From an uncultured Ruminococcus sp. (lineage in GTDB: Bacteria > Bacillota > Clostridia > Oscillospirales > Ruminococcaceae), in the NCBI GenBank assembly GCA_947627445.1, contig CANQWA010000021.1, forward strand, positions 1 to 47,279: a DNA stretch of 47,279 nt, written 5' to 3'. The notes beneath the pieces are model-generated. The model had not been told where the DNA came from. It did not search any database and was given only the letters and a program-made list of their open reading frames with translations. Shown piece by piece: positions 1 through 7,836 of this stretch; the first letter of the stretch is position 1; each line of letters begins with the position of its first letter. The position numbers and the translations under genes were made by a program.

Positions 1-86
1 TTTTCACAGCAGTCTTATCTTGTTTTATTATACCATGGGTTGAGAGAAAATGCAAGTAGTAGATCGAGTATCGCATAAGTGTATGA

Positions 87-96
87 GAACAAGTTC
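87..96 (+). repeat. Solo GAACAAGTTC repeat
   Basis: This 10-mer is identical to the outer end of the MITE-A elements at 15354-15514 and 41536-41696 and is followed by TTA, as in those elements. Nothing else of the element is recognisable here, so it is either a relic end or a target-like site. The rest of bases 1-155 shows no gene. Confidence 0.5.
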
Positions 97-155
97 TTAC
101 TTTGCCCATCGGAATCACATTCCTTTACTGATGGTATAACACGAAAGGAGTAAAA

Positions 156-242
156 ATGCAAATATTTCTCAGCATCGTATGGGCATTTTGCTTTTCTATT
201 GTGTCTTTGTTTATCTGTTTTTCAATTCTTACACCTGTTTGA
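156..242 (+). CDS. Small hydrophobic peptide, 28 aa
   Basis: The frame opens with ATG five bases after a strong ribosome binding site (AAAGGAG, 144-150) and encodes 28 residues that are almost all hydrophobic or aromatic (start MQIFLSIVWAF, end ILTPV). The whole peptide could form one membrane helix. It stops at 242, and a terminator hairpin begins six bases later, so it looks like a complete short transcription unit. A TATAAC hexamer at 134-139 could be a -10 element, but no good -35 accompanies it. I do not recognise a family. Small membrane proteins and type I toxins look like this, but no antisense RNA promoter was identified. Translation is likely on RBS grounds; function is unknown. Confidence 0.5.
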   Translation: MQIFLSIVWAFCFSIVSLFICFSILTPV

Positions 243-247
243 TGAAA

Positions 248-283
248 AAGGGACTGCTGCAACGTGTGCTGCAACGGTCCCTT
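248..283. terminator. Bidirectional intrinsic terminator
   Basis: The arms AAGGGAC and GTCCCTT flank a 22-base loop. On the minus strand the hairpin is followed by five T, ending the ydbC transcript; on the plus strand it is followed by ATTTT, ending the small-peptide transcript. Confidence 0.7.
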
Positions 284-309
284 ATTTTCATTCTATTTTA
301 TTTTGTTTC

Positions 310-543
310 TCAATCGAAGGAATCAAAATCGATCTCTGCCAGCAGATCCTTCAACGCAGCCATTTCATCAGCGGAAAGAGTCACACCCTTGCCCATTCTG
401 CTGTGATCCGGCGCCCAGTCACGAATGTCATACTTCGGCTCACGGTCATTCCAGCTGATGAGATTGACCTCCTTATTCCAGCCGCGGCTGTTTTCACCCA
501 GAGAACCCAGTGTCTCCACGATCTCATACTTCAATTCTGCCAT
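310..543 (-). CDS. ydbC: YdbC/PC4-like ssDNA-binding protein
   Basis: The 77-aa product is a full-length member of the small YdbC family, which has the fold of the transcriptional coactivator PC4 C-terminal domain and binds single-stranded DNA. The diagnostic stretches are the N-terminal KYEIVE strand, a KEVNLISWN segment, the conserved KYDIRDWAPDH block (residues 37-47) and GKGVTLSADE before a C-terminal helix. An AGGAGG lies nine bases before the ATG, and a near-consensus promoter (601-629) and terminator (248-283) frame it as a single-gene unit. Its role in Clostridia is not well defined; nucleic-acid binding is inferred from the family. Confidence 0.9.
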   Translation of the reverse strand: MAELKYEIVETLGSLGENSRGWNKEVNLISWNDREPKYDIRDWAPDHSRMGKGVTLSADEMAALKDLLAEIDFDSFD

Positions 544-600
544 ACTTCAATATTCCTCCTGTTTTTTTCGGACAGCAGCTTTCACTGTCCACTTTCTACC

Positions 601-629
601 ATTATACAGGAAAACTAGAAAAAATGCAA
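601..629 (-). promoter_or_regulatory. Sigma-A-type promoter for ydbC
   Basis: On the minus strand TTGCAT (624-629) and TATAAT (601-606) are separated by exactly 17 bases. The predicted start lies about 50 bases before the ydbC ATG. Confidence 0.75.
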
Positions 630-792
630 CCGGTTTTTCTCCGTTTTTTTCAGAAAAAATCCCCTTAAAAAGAAAAATCATGGAATTTACTAAAATCATT
701 AAGTTTATTTTAAGCATTGTATTCTATAATAACAACATCAAATCCAATGACGAAAAGGAGGAATCTGCATCCTGTGCCATGCAGAGCACGTT

Positions 793-1572
793 ATGGCAAT
801 ACAAACTTTTGCACGAAAAGAGATCAAATTCTTGCTGAGGGAAGAGCAATATGCGGCACTCCAACCCCTTCTGGAAAAGTACATGCAGCCGGACAAATTC
901 TGTATGGACGGCAAGGAATACGGCATCTATAATGTCTACTACGATACACCAGACGATTTTCTCATCCGGGAATCCCTTTCCAAGCCTTATTATAAAGAAA
1001 AGATCCGCCTGAGAAGTTACCTCTCCCCTGCCGGGCCAAAGGATAAGGTCTTTTTGGAAATCAAAAAGAAGATCGGCGGCGTAGTCAACAAACGGCGAGT
1101 TACCATGACGCTGGAACAAGCAGATGCTTATATCCTGCATGGCATCCGCCCGGATTTGAGTAACAAATACATTCAGCAGCAGGTATTAGAAGAGATCGAC
1201 ATGTTTCGCAGTCGTTATCCAGTGCTCCCGAAGCAATACATCAGCTATCAGCGGACTGCCTATTTCGGAAAAGATGCCCCGGATTTCCGCCTGACCTTTG
1301 ATCGGGCACTGACCGGCAGACGCAGCAATATATCCCTGTCCGAGGAATGCTACGGTGATTTGCTGATTCCGGAAAATGCCAGGCTGATGGAAGTCAAGAT
1401 TGAGGATTCCATGCCCATGTGGCTGACTGAAACACTGGCGCAGCTGCAAATCTATAAAACCAGCTTTTCCAAATATGGCATAGCCTATGAGAATATGCTC
1501 AGATCCCGTCAACAGACCGGACGAATCCAGATACCTGTATTTCAAAAAAGGAGACATTACGATTATGCTTAA
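793..1572 (+). CDS. VTC domain protein (polyphosphate polymerase fold)
   Basis: The 259-aa protein belongs to the VTC family, whose eukaryotic member Vtc4 polymerises ATP gamma-phosphate into polyphosphate inside a basic beta-barrel tunnel. The basic motifs expected in the barrel are visible: RKEIKFLL (8-15), KEKIRLRSY (around 68-76), FLEIKKK (86-92), NKRR and a late MEVKI. The next gene overlaps by eight bases and encodes the usual DUF4956 membrane partner, so a membrane-associated complex is likely. A TATAAT at 725-730 could serve as promoter but its -35 is poor. The start is awkward: AGGAGG (756-761) is 31 bases before this ATG, so an upstream CTG at 772 in the same frame is possible. Activity in bacteria is inferred. 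Confidence 0.88.
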   Translation: MAIQTFARKEIKFLLREEQYAALQPLLEKYMQPDKFCMDGKEYGIYNVYYDTPDDFLIRESLSKPYYKEKIRLRSYLSPAGPKDKVFLEIKKKIGGVVNKRRVTMTLEQADAYILHGIRPDLSNKYIQQQVLEEIDMFRSRYPVLPKQYISYQRTAYFGKDAPDFRLTFDRALTGRRSNISLSEECYGDLLIPENARLMEVKIEDSMPMWLTETLAQLQIYKTSFSKYGIAYENMLRSRQQTGRIQIPVFQKRRHYDYA

Positions 1573-2326
1573 CACATTTGTGGAGAAAATCACCAATACC
1601 CTGGCAGCAAACAACGAGGCTGCTTCTGAACTGCTTTCCGGCTTTACCGCAACCACCATCTCTGCCGCCAGCATCAAGGATATGTTCTTTGCCTTGCTGC
1701 TGGGCGTTGCAATGGGTTTTCTCATCAGCCTGGTGTATCTCATTACCCACCGAAAATCCGGCTATAAAGAAAGCTATGTGATGACGCTGATGCTGCTCCC
1801 CCCCATCGTGGCAATTGTTCTGGTGATGATTAATTCCATGGCAAGTGCTCTAAGCCTTGCTGGTGTCTTTACTCTCTGCCGATATCGTACTGTGCCGGGC
1901 GACCCAAAGGACATTACCTATATTTTCTTCGCCATGGCAGCTGGTGTGATCTGCGGCATCAATAACAGCGAAAATATTTGGTTTGTGTTTGTGTTTTTTG
2001 CCATTATTGCTGCTGTGCTGATCCTGACTGATCTGCTGCACTATGGCAAACCCAAGACCAGCAGCATGACCCTGAAGATCACCATTCCGGAAAACCTAAA
2101 CTACATCGGCTTGTTTGATGACATTCTGGATGCAAACACCACCAACTGGCATCTGAATCGCATCAAAACCACCAATTTCGGTTCGCTGTTCGAGCTGGTC
2201 TATACTCTGGAAATGAAAAACGACACCAATCCAAAGAAATTCATGGACGATCTGAGAAAGCTCAACGGCAACCTGACTGTGATCCTGTCACTGTTCCGGT
2301 TTGAAGATCAAATTTATGACAAATAA
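1565..2326 (+). CDS. DUF4956 membrane protein
   Basis: The 253-aa product has about four hydrophobic segments in its first half (roughly residues 38-58, 73-98 and two between 115 and 160) and a soluble, probably cytosolic C-terminal half. It matches the DUF4956 family, which regularly accompanies bacterial VTC-domain genes. I place the start at 1565 because AAGGAG lies 11 bases upstream; this makes an eight-base overlap with the VTC gene and implies translational coupling. A strong bidirectional terminator follows. The molecular function is not established; a membrane anchor or channel for the VTC partner is inferred from gene context. Confidence 0.85.
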   Translation: MLNTFVEKITNTLAANNEAASELLSGFTATTISAASIKDMFFALLLGVAMGFLISLVYLITHRKSGYKESYVMTLMLLPPIVAIVLVMINSMASALSLAGVFTLCRYRTVPGDPKDITYIFFAMAAGVICGINNSENIWFVFVFFAIIAAVLILTDLLHYGKPKTSSMTLKITIPENLNYIGLFDDILDANTTNWHLNRIKTTNFGSLFELVYTLEMKNDTNPKKFMDDLRKLNGNLTVILSLFRFEDQIYDK

Positions 2327-2357
2327 GGTGTATGAAAAATAGAATCCCTCCCCAAAA

Positions 2358-2393
2358 CAGATGCCCCGGAAAGAAATCATTCCGGGGCATCTG
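2358..2393. terminator. Bidirectional terminator, 14-bp stem
   Basis: Perfect arms CAGATGCCCCGGAA and its complement flank an eight-base loop between two convergent genes. The GC-rich stem is strong, but the T tracts on either side are poor. Confidence 0.65.
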
Positions 2394-2402
2394 TTGATAG
2401 GA

Positions 2403-3602
2403 TCATGCATTGTAATCCAATAGTTTTTTATAGCTGCTGTCAATTCCCAATGCTCCAAGAGGAGCGCTAATGAGAATCGCAAGCACCGCAACCGACAGCA
2501 CCGTTTTGCCGCAGGGTAGTCCCAACGACAGGGGCACAGAGCCAATAGCAGCCTGCACGGTTGCCTTTGGCAAATAGGCAATTACGCAGAAAATCCGTTC
2601 CTTTGCACAGAGTCTCGTGCCTAACGTACACACCAGCACACCGCAGGCACGAACAGCCAAAGCAATGAAAATCATTCCCAAGGCAGCAAATCCAGCTTGC
2701 ATGGTATAGCGGATATCCACTGCAGCACCTACCAGAACAAAAAGAAGCACCTCCGCAGCAATCCACAGCTTACCGAATTTCTCGGACAATTTGCCTGATA
2801 CCGCCTGACCCAAGCGAAGCTTGACAACGCAAGCCATGGCAACCACTGCCAGCAATCCGGAAACTGCCACATAGGGCTTTACCCAGCTTTCCACCGTCAT
2901 GAGCAGTAATGCTACAGCCAGAATCAGAATTGCCTTTTTCGTATGGCGGATACGATGATGGATTTTATGCATCCAATCAAACAGTCCATACACGGCAAAT
3001 CCGGCAACGATTCCCAGAAGAATTCCCAGAACAATGGAGACCGGAATATGGAGAAAATCCGTCACCTTTGCTGAACCGCCCTGCGCCATCGTGACAAAGG
3101 TAGAAAACAAAACGACGACAAACACATCATCACAAGAAGCGCCTGCCAAGATCATCTGAGGAATGCTTTTTTCGGTGCCATACTGATCCTCCATCAGTTT
3201 CACCATCCTTGGCACGACCACCGCAGGCGAAACTGCGCTGAGTACCGCCCCCATCAAAGCAGCTTCCGTCCGATTCACGCCCAGCAAAAAGGGGGCAGCG
3301 ATCACATACGCCAGAATTTCAAAGCTTGCTGGCACAAAAGACATGAGTACCGCTGTTCTGCCGACTTTTTTCAAATCGGCGAGATTCAAGGACAGCCCTG
3401 CCTTAATGAGAATGATGATCAGGGCGATCTGCCGCAGTTCTGATGAAATGCCCAGTATGGTGGAATCCAAGAGATCCAATACAAAGGGACCAATGACAAT
3501 GCCGGTGACAAGCAACCCAATGATTCCCGGCAAACGAATCATCTGAAAAATATCGGCTAAACAAAAGCCCACCAAAAAAATCAGTGCCAATGAACATAAC
3601 AT
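2403..3602 (-). CDS. Cation/proton antiporter (CPA2/KefB-like)
   Basis: The 399-aa protein is almost wholly hydrophobic, with about 11-13 predicted membrane helices, and resembles Na+/H+ or K+/H+ exchangers of the cation:proton antiporter family. Visible landmarks are the GIIGLLVTGIVIGPF segment near the N-terminus, the AALMGAVLSAVSPAVVVP segment around the ion-binding helix, and a CDDVFVVVLF stretch carrying paired Asp. No soluble TrkA-N domain follows. The start at 3602 is chosen for AGGAGG seven bases upstream; an open frame continues further back but has no ribosome binding site. A long perfect hairpin sits just upstream (3625-3659). The exchanged cation cannot be read from sequence. Confidence 0.85.
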   Translation of the reverse strand: MLCSLALIFLVGFCLADIFQMIRLPGIIGLLVTGIVIGPFVLDLLDSTILGISSELRQIALIIILIKAGLSLNLADLKKVGRTAVLMSFVPASFEILAYVIAAPFLLGVNRTEAALMGAVLSAVSPAVVVPRMVKLMEDQYGTEKSIPQMILAGASCDDVFVVVLFSTFVTMAQGGSAKVTDFLHIPVSIVLGILLGIVAGFAVYGLFDWMHKIHHRIRHTKKAILILAVALLLMTVESWVKPYVAVSGLLAVVAMACVVKLRLGQAVSGKLSEKFGKLWIAAEVLLFVLVGAAVDIRYTMQAGFAALGMIFIALAVRACGVLVCTLGTRLCAKERIFCVIAYLPKATVQAAIGSVPLSLGLPCGKTVLSVAVLAILISAPLGALGIDSSYKKLLDYNA

Positions 3603-3624
3603 CACAATTCCTCCTAATACTACT

Positions 3625-3659
3625 CCTCTAAAATCCGATAGAACATCGGATTTTAGAGG
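3625..3659. promoter_or_regulatory. Perfect 15-bp hairpin in antiporter leader
   Basis: Arms CCTCTAAAATCCGAT and its exact complement flank a five-base loop (AGAAC), ending 10 bases before the antiporter ribosome binding site. In the antiporter transcript it lacks a T tract, so it is more likely a leader structure or operator than a terminator. Confidence 0.5.
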
Positions 3660-3670
3660 TTGTCTGAAAT

Positions 3671-3707
3671 AAAAAAACCGACAACTTCTGCGCAACGGGC
3701 AGACGTC
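3671..3707 (-). terminator. Possible que operon terminator
   Basis: On the minus strand the imperfect stem TCTGC/GCAGA, with an outer GAC/GTC pair, is followed by seven T. It lies about 155 bases after queF and would end the operon; the stem is modest. Bases 3708-3860 show no convincing gene. Confidence 0.4.
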
Positions 3708-3860
3708 ATCAGCTTTTCAGCGGTTTTGGTTTCCCAAGGGAGAACATCATTCCCTTTTCATTCGGTTGTATGATTGGCTTTTATTGGCAGACTCTGTATC
3801 AGCCGAAACATCCATTTTCATGTCCGGCATCGACTACACGCCGTCGTACACCATTTTAGC

Positions 3861-4358
3861 CTACCGGTTGTTCACATCCTCCGGAAACAGATCATGATGG
3901 GTCAGCCGCTCCCATGCCACCTGCTCCCACTTTGTGCCGGGTCTGCCGTAGTTGCAGTAAGGGTCGATGGAAATACCGCCCCGGGGCAAAAACTTTCCCC
4001 ATACTTCAATATAAGCAGGCTCCATCAGGGCGATAAGATCGTTCATGATGATATTGACGCAGTCCTCGTGGAAATCCCCGTGATTGCGAAAGCTGAACAG
4101 ATACAACTTCAGAGATTTGCTCTCCACCATTTTTTCCCGGGGTACGTATGAAATATAGATCGCTGCAAAATCCGGCTGTCCAGTGATGGGACACAGGCTG
4201 GTGAATTCCGGACAGTTAAATTTGACAAAATAGTCCCGCCCCGGATGCTTGTTGGGAAATGTCTCCAGCACCTCCGGTGCATAGTCGTTGGGATAGCTGG
4301 TGTTCCGATTTCCCAAGAGCGTGATGTCTCCTATTTCGTTCTGGTTTCGTCCTGTCAT
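3861..4358 (-). CDS. queF: QueF, NADPH-dependent preQ0 reductase
   Basis: QueF reduces the nitrile of 7-cyano-7-deazaguanine (preQ0) to the aminomethyl group of preQ1, the last step before insertion into tRNA. The 165-aa protein is the short YkvM-type form. The nucleophilic Cys is C56 in [12 protein letters not shown], the catalytic Asp is D63, the substrate-binding [13 protein letters not shown] block follows (79-91), and FHED lies at 96-99. It is the last gene of the queD-queE-folE-queC-queF unit; its ATG overlaps the queC stop in a four-base ATGA, so translation is coupled. Confidence 0.97.
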   Translation of the reverse strand: MTGRNQNEIGDITLLGNRNTSYPNDYAPEVLETFPNKHPGRDYFVKFNCPEFTSLCPITGQPDFAAIYISYVPREKMVESKSLKLYLFSFRNHGDFHEDCVNIIMNDLIALMEPAYIEVWGKFLPRGGISIDPYCNYGRPGTKWEQVAWERLTHHDLFPEDVNNR

Positions 4359-5044
4359 TTGGTTTCTCCTCCTATGGGATCGGCAATGCCGTTTGCTTCA
4401 AATGCGGCAGCCCGGTCACGACATGTGCCGCAGACACCGCAGGGCTTGTCCCCGCCCTCGTAGCAGCTCCACGTCAACTCGTAGGGAACACCCAGCGCCA
4501 GACCTTTTTTTACGACGTCCGCCTTTGTCATTTCCACAAAGGGGGCAATAATCCGAAGCTGTTCGCCGCTGCCCAGATAAATGGCACGGTTCATAGCTTC
4601 ATGGAATGCACTGCTGCAATCTGGATAGGCGTTTCCGGCAGCATCATCGCTGTGTGCGCCGTAGTAGATGACTTCACAGCCGTTAGAAAGGGCAATGCTC
4701 GCCGCCGATGCCAGAAACAGACCGTTCCGGAACGGCACATAGGTAGAGACCGGCTTTCCCTCTGTATGAGAAAGCTGATCGGCATAGCTCTCCTTGGGAA
4801 TCTCCTCCGAAGAACCGGTCAGCAGCGAACAATCCGAATCCGCAAAGATCGATGCTAAATCCAACTGTTTCCATGCGACCTTATAATAAGCTGCAATTTG
4901 CTTTGCCGCCTCGATCTCCTTCTGATGCCGCTGCCCATAAAAAATAGATAACGCCAGCACTTCATCTGCGCCGTATTCTTTCACAGCCATACCAAGACAG
5001 GTAGTACTGTCCACGCCGCCGCTGAATAAAACAATTGCTTTCAT
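4355..5044 (-). CDS. queC: QueC, 7-cyano-7-deazaguanine synthase
   Basis: QueC converts 7-carboxy-7-deazaguanine and ammonia to preQ0 with ATP. The 229-aa protein begins with the PP-loop motif [10 protein letters not shown] (residues 7-16) and ends with a zinc-binding cysteine cluster ([15 protein letters not shown]). GQRHQKEI and [17 protein letters not shown] are family signatures. The start at 5044 is preferred over a longer open frame because the SGGVDS loop should follow the N-terminal strand directly and an AAGGAG is nearby. Only 10 bases separate it from folE, and it shares ATGA with queF. Confidence 0.97.
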   Translation of the reverse strand: MKAIVLFSGGVDSTTCLGMAVKEYGADEVLALSIFYGQRHQKEIEAAKQIAAYYKVAWKQLDLASIFADSDCSLLTGSSEEIPKESYADQLSHTEGKPVSTYVPFRNGLFLASAASIALSNGCEVIYYGAHSDDAAGNAYPDCSSAFHEAMNRAIYLGSGEQLRIIAPFVEMTKADVVKKGLALGVPYELTWSCYEGGDKPCGVCGTCRDRAAAFEANGIADPIGGETK

Positions 5045-5054
5045 GAAAATCTCC

Positions 5055-5606
5055 TTATAACAGGTCTTGCAAGCTGCGGTCTGTCCGAAATGCACCGCAG
5101 AGGGTTCTGGTGGTTGTCTGTGCCGAAACATTGCGGATACCCCGAGCTGTCATACAGCTGTGAGAACCAATGATCTGCACACCAACGTCCGGCGTTCCAA
5201 CAGCTTCCATCATAATTTCTGCAATGTCACTTCCCAGACGCTCCTGCAATTGCAGCCGCTTGGCTGCCATGTCACAAATCCGAGCGATCTTGCTCAGTCC
5301 CAGAACCTTTTCCCGGGGAATATAAGCCACATTCACGTGCATGTCATACATGAGTGCCATATGGTGCTCACAGTAGCTGAACACGCTGATGTCCTTTACC
5401 ACGATTGCCGTCTGAGACTGGGGCTTCTCAAAGGTCTTTCCGAACATCTCCGCAATGTCATGGTTGGAATGACCAATTCCCTCAAAGATCTCCTCATACA
5501 TTCTGGCAACACGCTGCGGTGTTTCACGCAGTCCTTCCCGGTCGGGGTCTTCACCAATAGCTTCCAGTATGCCCCGAATATGCTGTTCGATTGCTTTTGT
5601 ATCCAT
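5055..5606 (-). CDS. folE: FolE, GTP cyclohydrolase I
   Basis: GTP cyclohydrolase I makes dihydroneopterin triphosphate, the first intermediate of the queuosine pathway as well as of folate. The 183-aa protein has the zinc ligands C79 and H82 in the YCEHH motif and C151 in SHSCMTARG, plus the core block KVLGLSKIARICD (100-112). Its position between queE and queC (gaps of 12 and 10 bases) indicates that it feeds queuosine synthesis, although a folate role cannot be excluded. The substitution of ALMYDMH where many FolE have LPFFGKA is a known-looking Firmicutes variant rather than damage. Confidence 0.95.
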   Translation of the reverse strand: MDTKAIEQHIRGILEAIGEDPDREGLRETPQRVARMYEEIFEGIGHSNHDIAEMFGKTFEKPQSQTAIVVKDISVFSYCEHHMALMYDMHVNVAYIPREKVLGLSKIARICDMAAKRLQLQERLGSDIAEIMMEAVGTPDVGVQIIGSHSCMTARGIRNVSAQTTTRTLCGAFRTDRSLQDLL

Positions 5607-5618
5607 GTGTTTCCTCGC

Positions 5619-6284
5619 TTAGACGCCCCGTGTCTGGGGATCCCATATGTATTTATGCAGCTGAAGCTGAAGTCTGACGCCGTTCATTTTCCGCTCCTTC
5701 ATAAAATCCACGATCTCTGCCGGTTCCATGCTGCCGAATACCGGGCTAAAAAAAACATTGCACCGTGCCGTCAGGGCATGTTCCCGAATCACAGTATAGG
5801 CACGCTCCATATCGCTCTTGTCCCCTACCACAAATTTCACGGTGTCCTTTTTGTTCAGACAATAGAAATTCTCTTTCAGCATATGCTCCTCCATGCCGCT
5901 TTTAGGGAGCTTATAGTCCATGGTAATAATCGGTCGGAATGCCAGAGTGGTAAAGGGTTTGATGGGCACACTGCCGTTTGTTTCGATCTCCACACGATAA
6001 CCCAAAGCACCCAGTGCTATTATCAGCTGATCCATATCCGGCTGGATTAACGGCTCGCCGCCGGTCATCGTCACACTGCGGATGTGCGTCTCCTGCACAA
6101 TCTGTACCAGTTCCTCTACCGTTTTTTCCTCATAAGAAGCATCTGCTGTATTTGCCCATGCCGTATCGCAAAAGGAACAGTGGAGATTACAACCGCTGAA
6201 CCGCAAAAATACGGACAGTTCTCCTGCATATTGTCCTTCGCCGTTGATGCTGACAAAGGATTCTGCCAATTTCAATCGATTCAT
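5619..6284 (-). CDS. queE: QueE, 7-carboxy-7-deazaguanine synthase
   Basis: QueE is a radical SAM enzyme that contracts 6-carboxytetrahydropterin to 7-carboxy-7-deazaguanine. The 221-aa sequence has the cluster-binding motif CNLHCSFC (C32, C36, C39), the SAM-contacting TGGEPL, and an N-terminal FVSINGEGQYAGE typical of the family. Its start overlaps the queD stop in a four-base ATGA. The gene is intact and of normal length. Confidence 0.96.
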   Translation of the reverse strand: MNRLKLAESFVSINGEGQYAGELSVFLRFSGCNLHCSFCDTAWANTADASYEEKTVEELVQIVQETHIRSVTMTGGEPLIQPDMDQLIIALGALGYRVEIETNGSVPIKPFTTLAFRPIITMDYKLPKSGMEEHMLKENFYCLNKKDTVKFVVGDKSDMERAYTVIREHALTARCNVFFSPVFGSMEPAEIVDFMKERKMNGVRLQLQLHKYIWDPQTRGV

Positions 6285-6709
6285 ACACTCACCTCTTCAA
6301 AGCTTGCACAATTATCGGGGGTTTCATAGACTGTGACGGTGCGCACCGGCAGACCATTTTTTTGTAGGGTTTCATAAAAGTGCCTGGCAAAATGTTCCGC
6401 AGTGGGACGAAACGGCACAGCAATCAGGCGAAAGCCTTCTGCCAGAAGAGCTTCTATGGTGGCACGCTGCAAGGTTTTTTCCTCATAGATCAGTGCGTGA
6501 TCAAAGTCATCCGCCAGTTCTCTCACAGCCTGCTTCAGTTCACTAAAATCAACGACCATGCCCCGTTTTTCGCCCTCAGTCTGCAAGTCAATCTTGGCAA
6601 TGGTCACCTCCACAATCCAGTGATGCCCGTGAAGATTGGCGCATTTTCCATGATACCCAGACAGAAAATGGGCGCTGTCAAAGGTGGCAGTAGTTTTCAG
6701 ACAATACAT
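6281..6709 (-). CDS. queD: QueD, 6-carboxytetrahydropterin synthase
   Basis: QueD converts dihydroneopterin triphosphate to 6-carboxy-5,6,7,8-tetrahydropterin. In the 142-aa product the zinc ligands are H14 (FDSAHFL) and H27/H29 (CANLHGHH), and C23 is the catalytic Cys. It is the first gene of the que operon. Its ribosome binding site AGGAGG lies 10 bases upstream and immediately follows the T tract of a terminator-like hairpin (6729-6761), so the whole operon is probably controlled by attenuation. Confidence 0.96.
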   Translation of the reverse strand: MYCLKTTATFDSAHFLSGYHGKCANLHGHHWIVEVTIAKIDLQTEGEKRGMVVDFSELKQAVRELADDFDHALIYEEKTLQRATIEALLAEGFRLIAVPFRPTAEHFARHFYETLQKNGLPVRTVTVYETPDNCASFEEVSV

Positions 6710-6728
6710 ACAACTTGTCCCTCCTTGT

Positions 6729-6761
6729 AAAAAAAAGCAGCCATTCGTTCAGAACGGCTGC
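6729..6761 (-). terminator. Attenuator-like terminator before queD
   Basis: On the minus strand GCAGCC and GGCTGC (with an inner GTTC/GAAC pairing) form a stem followed by eight T, ending three bases before the queD ribosome binding site. A terminator so placed inside an operon leader suggests transcription attenuation. I looked for a preQ1 aptamer and could not recognise one. Confidence 0.65.
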
Positions 6762-6784
6762 ATCCATATCTTTCATATCCTCAG

Positions 6785-7115
6785 GGCAACACCGCACAGG
6801 AATGCACGTCAGATGCACAGTCAGACTCCTCGTCAGATTGTCTAAAAACGGCGCAGGCATACGGTTGTATGTCAAGGGGGCTTTTGAGCAAGATGACGAA
6901 AAACATCACTCTCTATCCGATATGTTTGCGGATTTTCGAGCAAATTTTGGTAGAACAAGGAGAAAAGCCACAGGCAACCCTTTTGTCTGGCGATACTTTT
7001 TCACGCAGTACTCGCCAAAAACTGCCGGAAAGACATGTGCATCTTTTTTGTAAAGGCGAATTCTTGCAAGCAGATGGTGTGCAAAGCCGTCAGGCGGTCT
7101 TGATGCGGTGTTACC
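6785..7115. mobile_element. MITE-B copy in que leader (331 bp, composite)
   Basis: The ends GGCAACACCGCAC and GCGGTGTTACC are near-inverted and match the perfect inverted repeats of the element at 26770-26941. The interior (about 6925-7050) is clearly related to the middle of the MITE-A elements, so this looks like a nested or composite relic. It encodes no convincing protein. It lies between the que promoter and queD and is therefore transcribed as leader. No clean target duplication is visible. Confidence 0.6.
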
Positions 7116-7207
7116 TTAGATATTGCTGTTATATCGGATGCCCTGGTTTTGTTGATAGACGGAATGGCGCAAACGAATTGCCCCTCCAGAGACAAGAGAT
7201 CCTATGC

Positions 7208-7243
7208 AAGAAGCAAGATGTTTTATCCATTTTCTTGCTTCTT
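7208..7243. other. 11-bp hairpin early in que leader
   Basis: Perfect arms AAGAAGCAAGA and TCTTGCTTCTT flank a 14-base loop. It lies about 20 bases after the predicted que transcription start and just downstream of the flavin reductase gene. It lacks a T tract on either strand, so it is a structure of unknown role. Confidence 0.45.
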
Positions 7244-7267
7244 ACGCCTTTGCTTCTGCTTGCACTA

Positions 7268-7296
7268 ATTATACCACGGCATTCCGGAAAAGTCAA
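7268..7296 (-). promoter_or_regulatory. Consensus promoter for the que operon
   Basis: On the minus strand TTGACT (7291-7296) and TATAAT (7268-7273) are 17 bases apart. The -35 hexamer overlaps the stop codon of the flavin reductase gene. It predicts a leader of roughly 550 bases before queD, containing the MITE-B copy and the attenuator-like hairpin. Confidence 0.75.
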
Positions 7297-7820
7297 GAGA
7301 TTTTTGATGGCTTTTCATCCTCCGCTACATAAGTCGGAGCATTCTTCGGACTTTTTCCCTTGATCACAGCGTGATAATAGTGATACGTCATGGCGATGGC
7401 TTCACCCCGAGTCACATCACAGTTGATGATTTCGCCCAGAATAATTGTATGCGAGCCAGCATCCATCGTCTGTTTTACCTGGCAGGTCATCCATGCCATT
7501 CCCACATCCGGAACAGGCAACTCGTCACGCATGGTATGTGCTGTGCCTTCAAATTTATCCACATCACGGCTGGAACGATAGCCAAAGCCGCCAATGATGG
7601 ACGGATCCACATCTGTCGGTAAAATTGTCACAGAGAACTTTCCTGTTTCCAGGATCTTATCATGTGTAGCATTGTCATGATTGATGCTGACAGCAACGCT
7701 CGCCGGTGAAGAGGTGATCTGTACCACACTGTTGGCAACACAGCCGTATTTTTTCTCACTGTCTGCAGTGGTAATGATGTACACACCGTACGACAACTTT
7801 TGCAGTGCTTTATGGTTCAT
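7293..7820 (-). CDS. Flavin reductase-like (flavoredoxin) protein
   Basis: The 175-aa product belongs to the FMN-binding flavin reductase-like (split-barrel) family. It starts with LSYGVYIITTAD, has the CVANSVVQITSSPASVAVSINHDN block typical of the FMN site, and the TILP and GFGYRSSRDVDKF segments. Such proteins shuttle electrons or reduce flavins in anaerobes. AGGAGG lies eight bases before the ATG. The gene begins 16 bases after the GH9 cellulase stop with no terminator between, so it is probably read on the cellulase transcript. The redox partner is unknown. Confidence 0.88.
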   Translation of the reverse strand: MNHKALQKLSYGVYIITTADSEKKYGCVANSVVQITSSPASVAVSINHDNATHDKILETGKFSVTILPTDVDPSIIGGFGYRSSRDVDKFEGTAHTMRDELPVPDVGMAWMTCQVKQTMDAGSHTIILGEIINCDVTRGEAIAMTYHYYHAVIKGKSPKNAPTYVAEDEKPSKIS

Positions 7821-7836
7821 CAGAAAACCTCCTTGA

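Noticed and set aside
3740-3830. A 27-codon minus-strand frame after queF
   Set aside because: No ribosome binding site, no hydrophobic or conserved pattern; treated as intergenic.
6709-7296. A preQ1 riboswitch before queD
   Set aside because: The attenuator is clear, but none of the known preQ1 aptamer patterns could be traced by eye, so only the terminator is reported.
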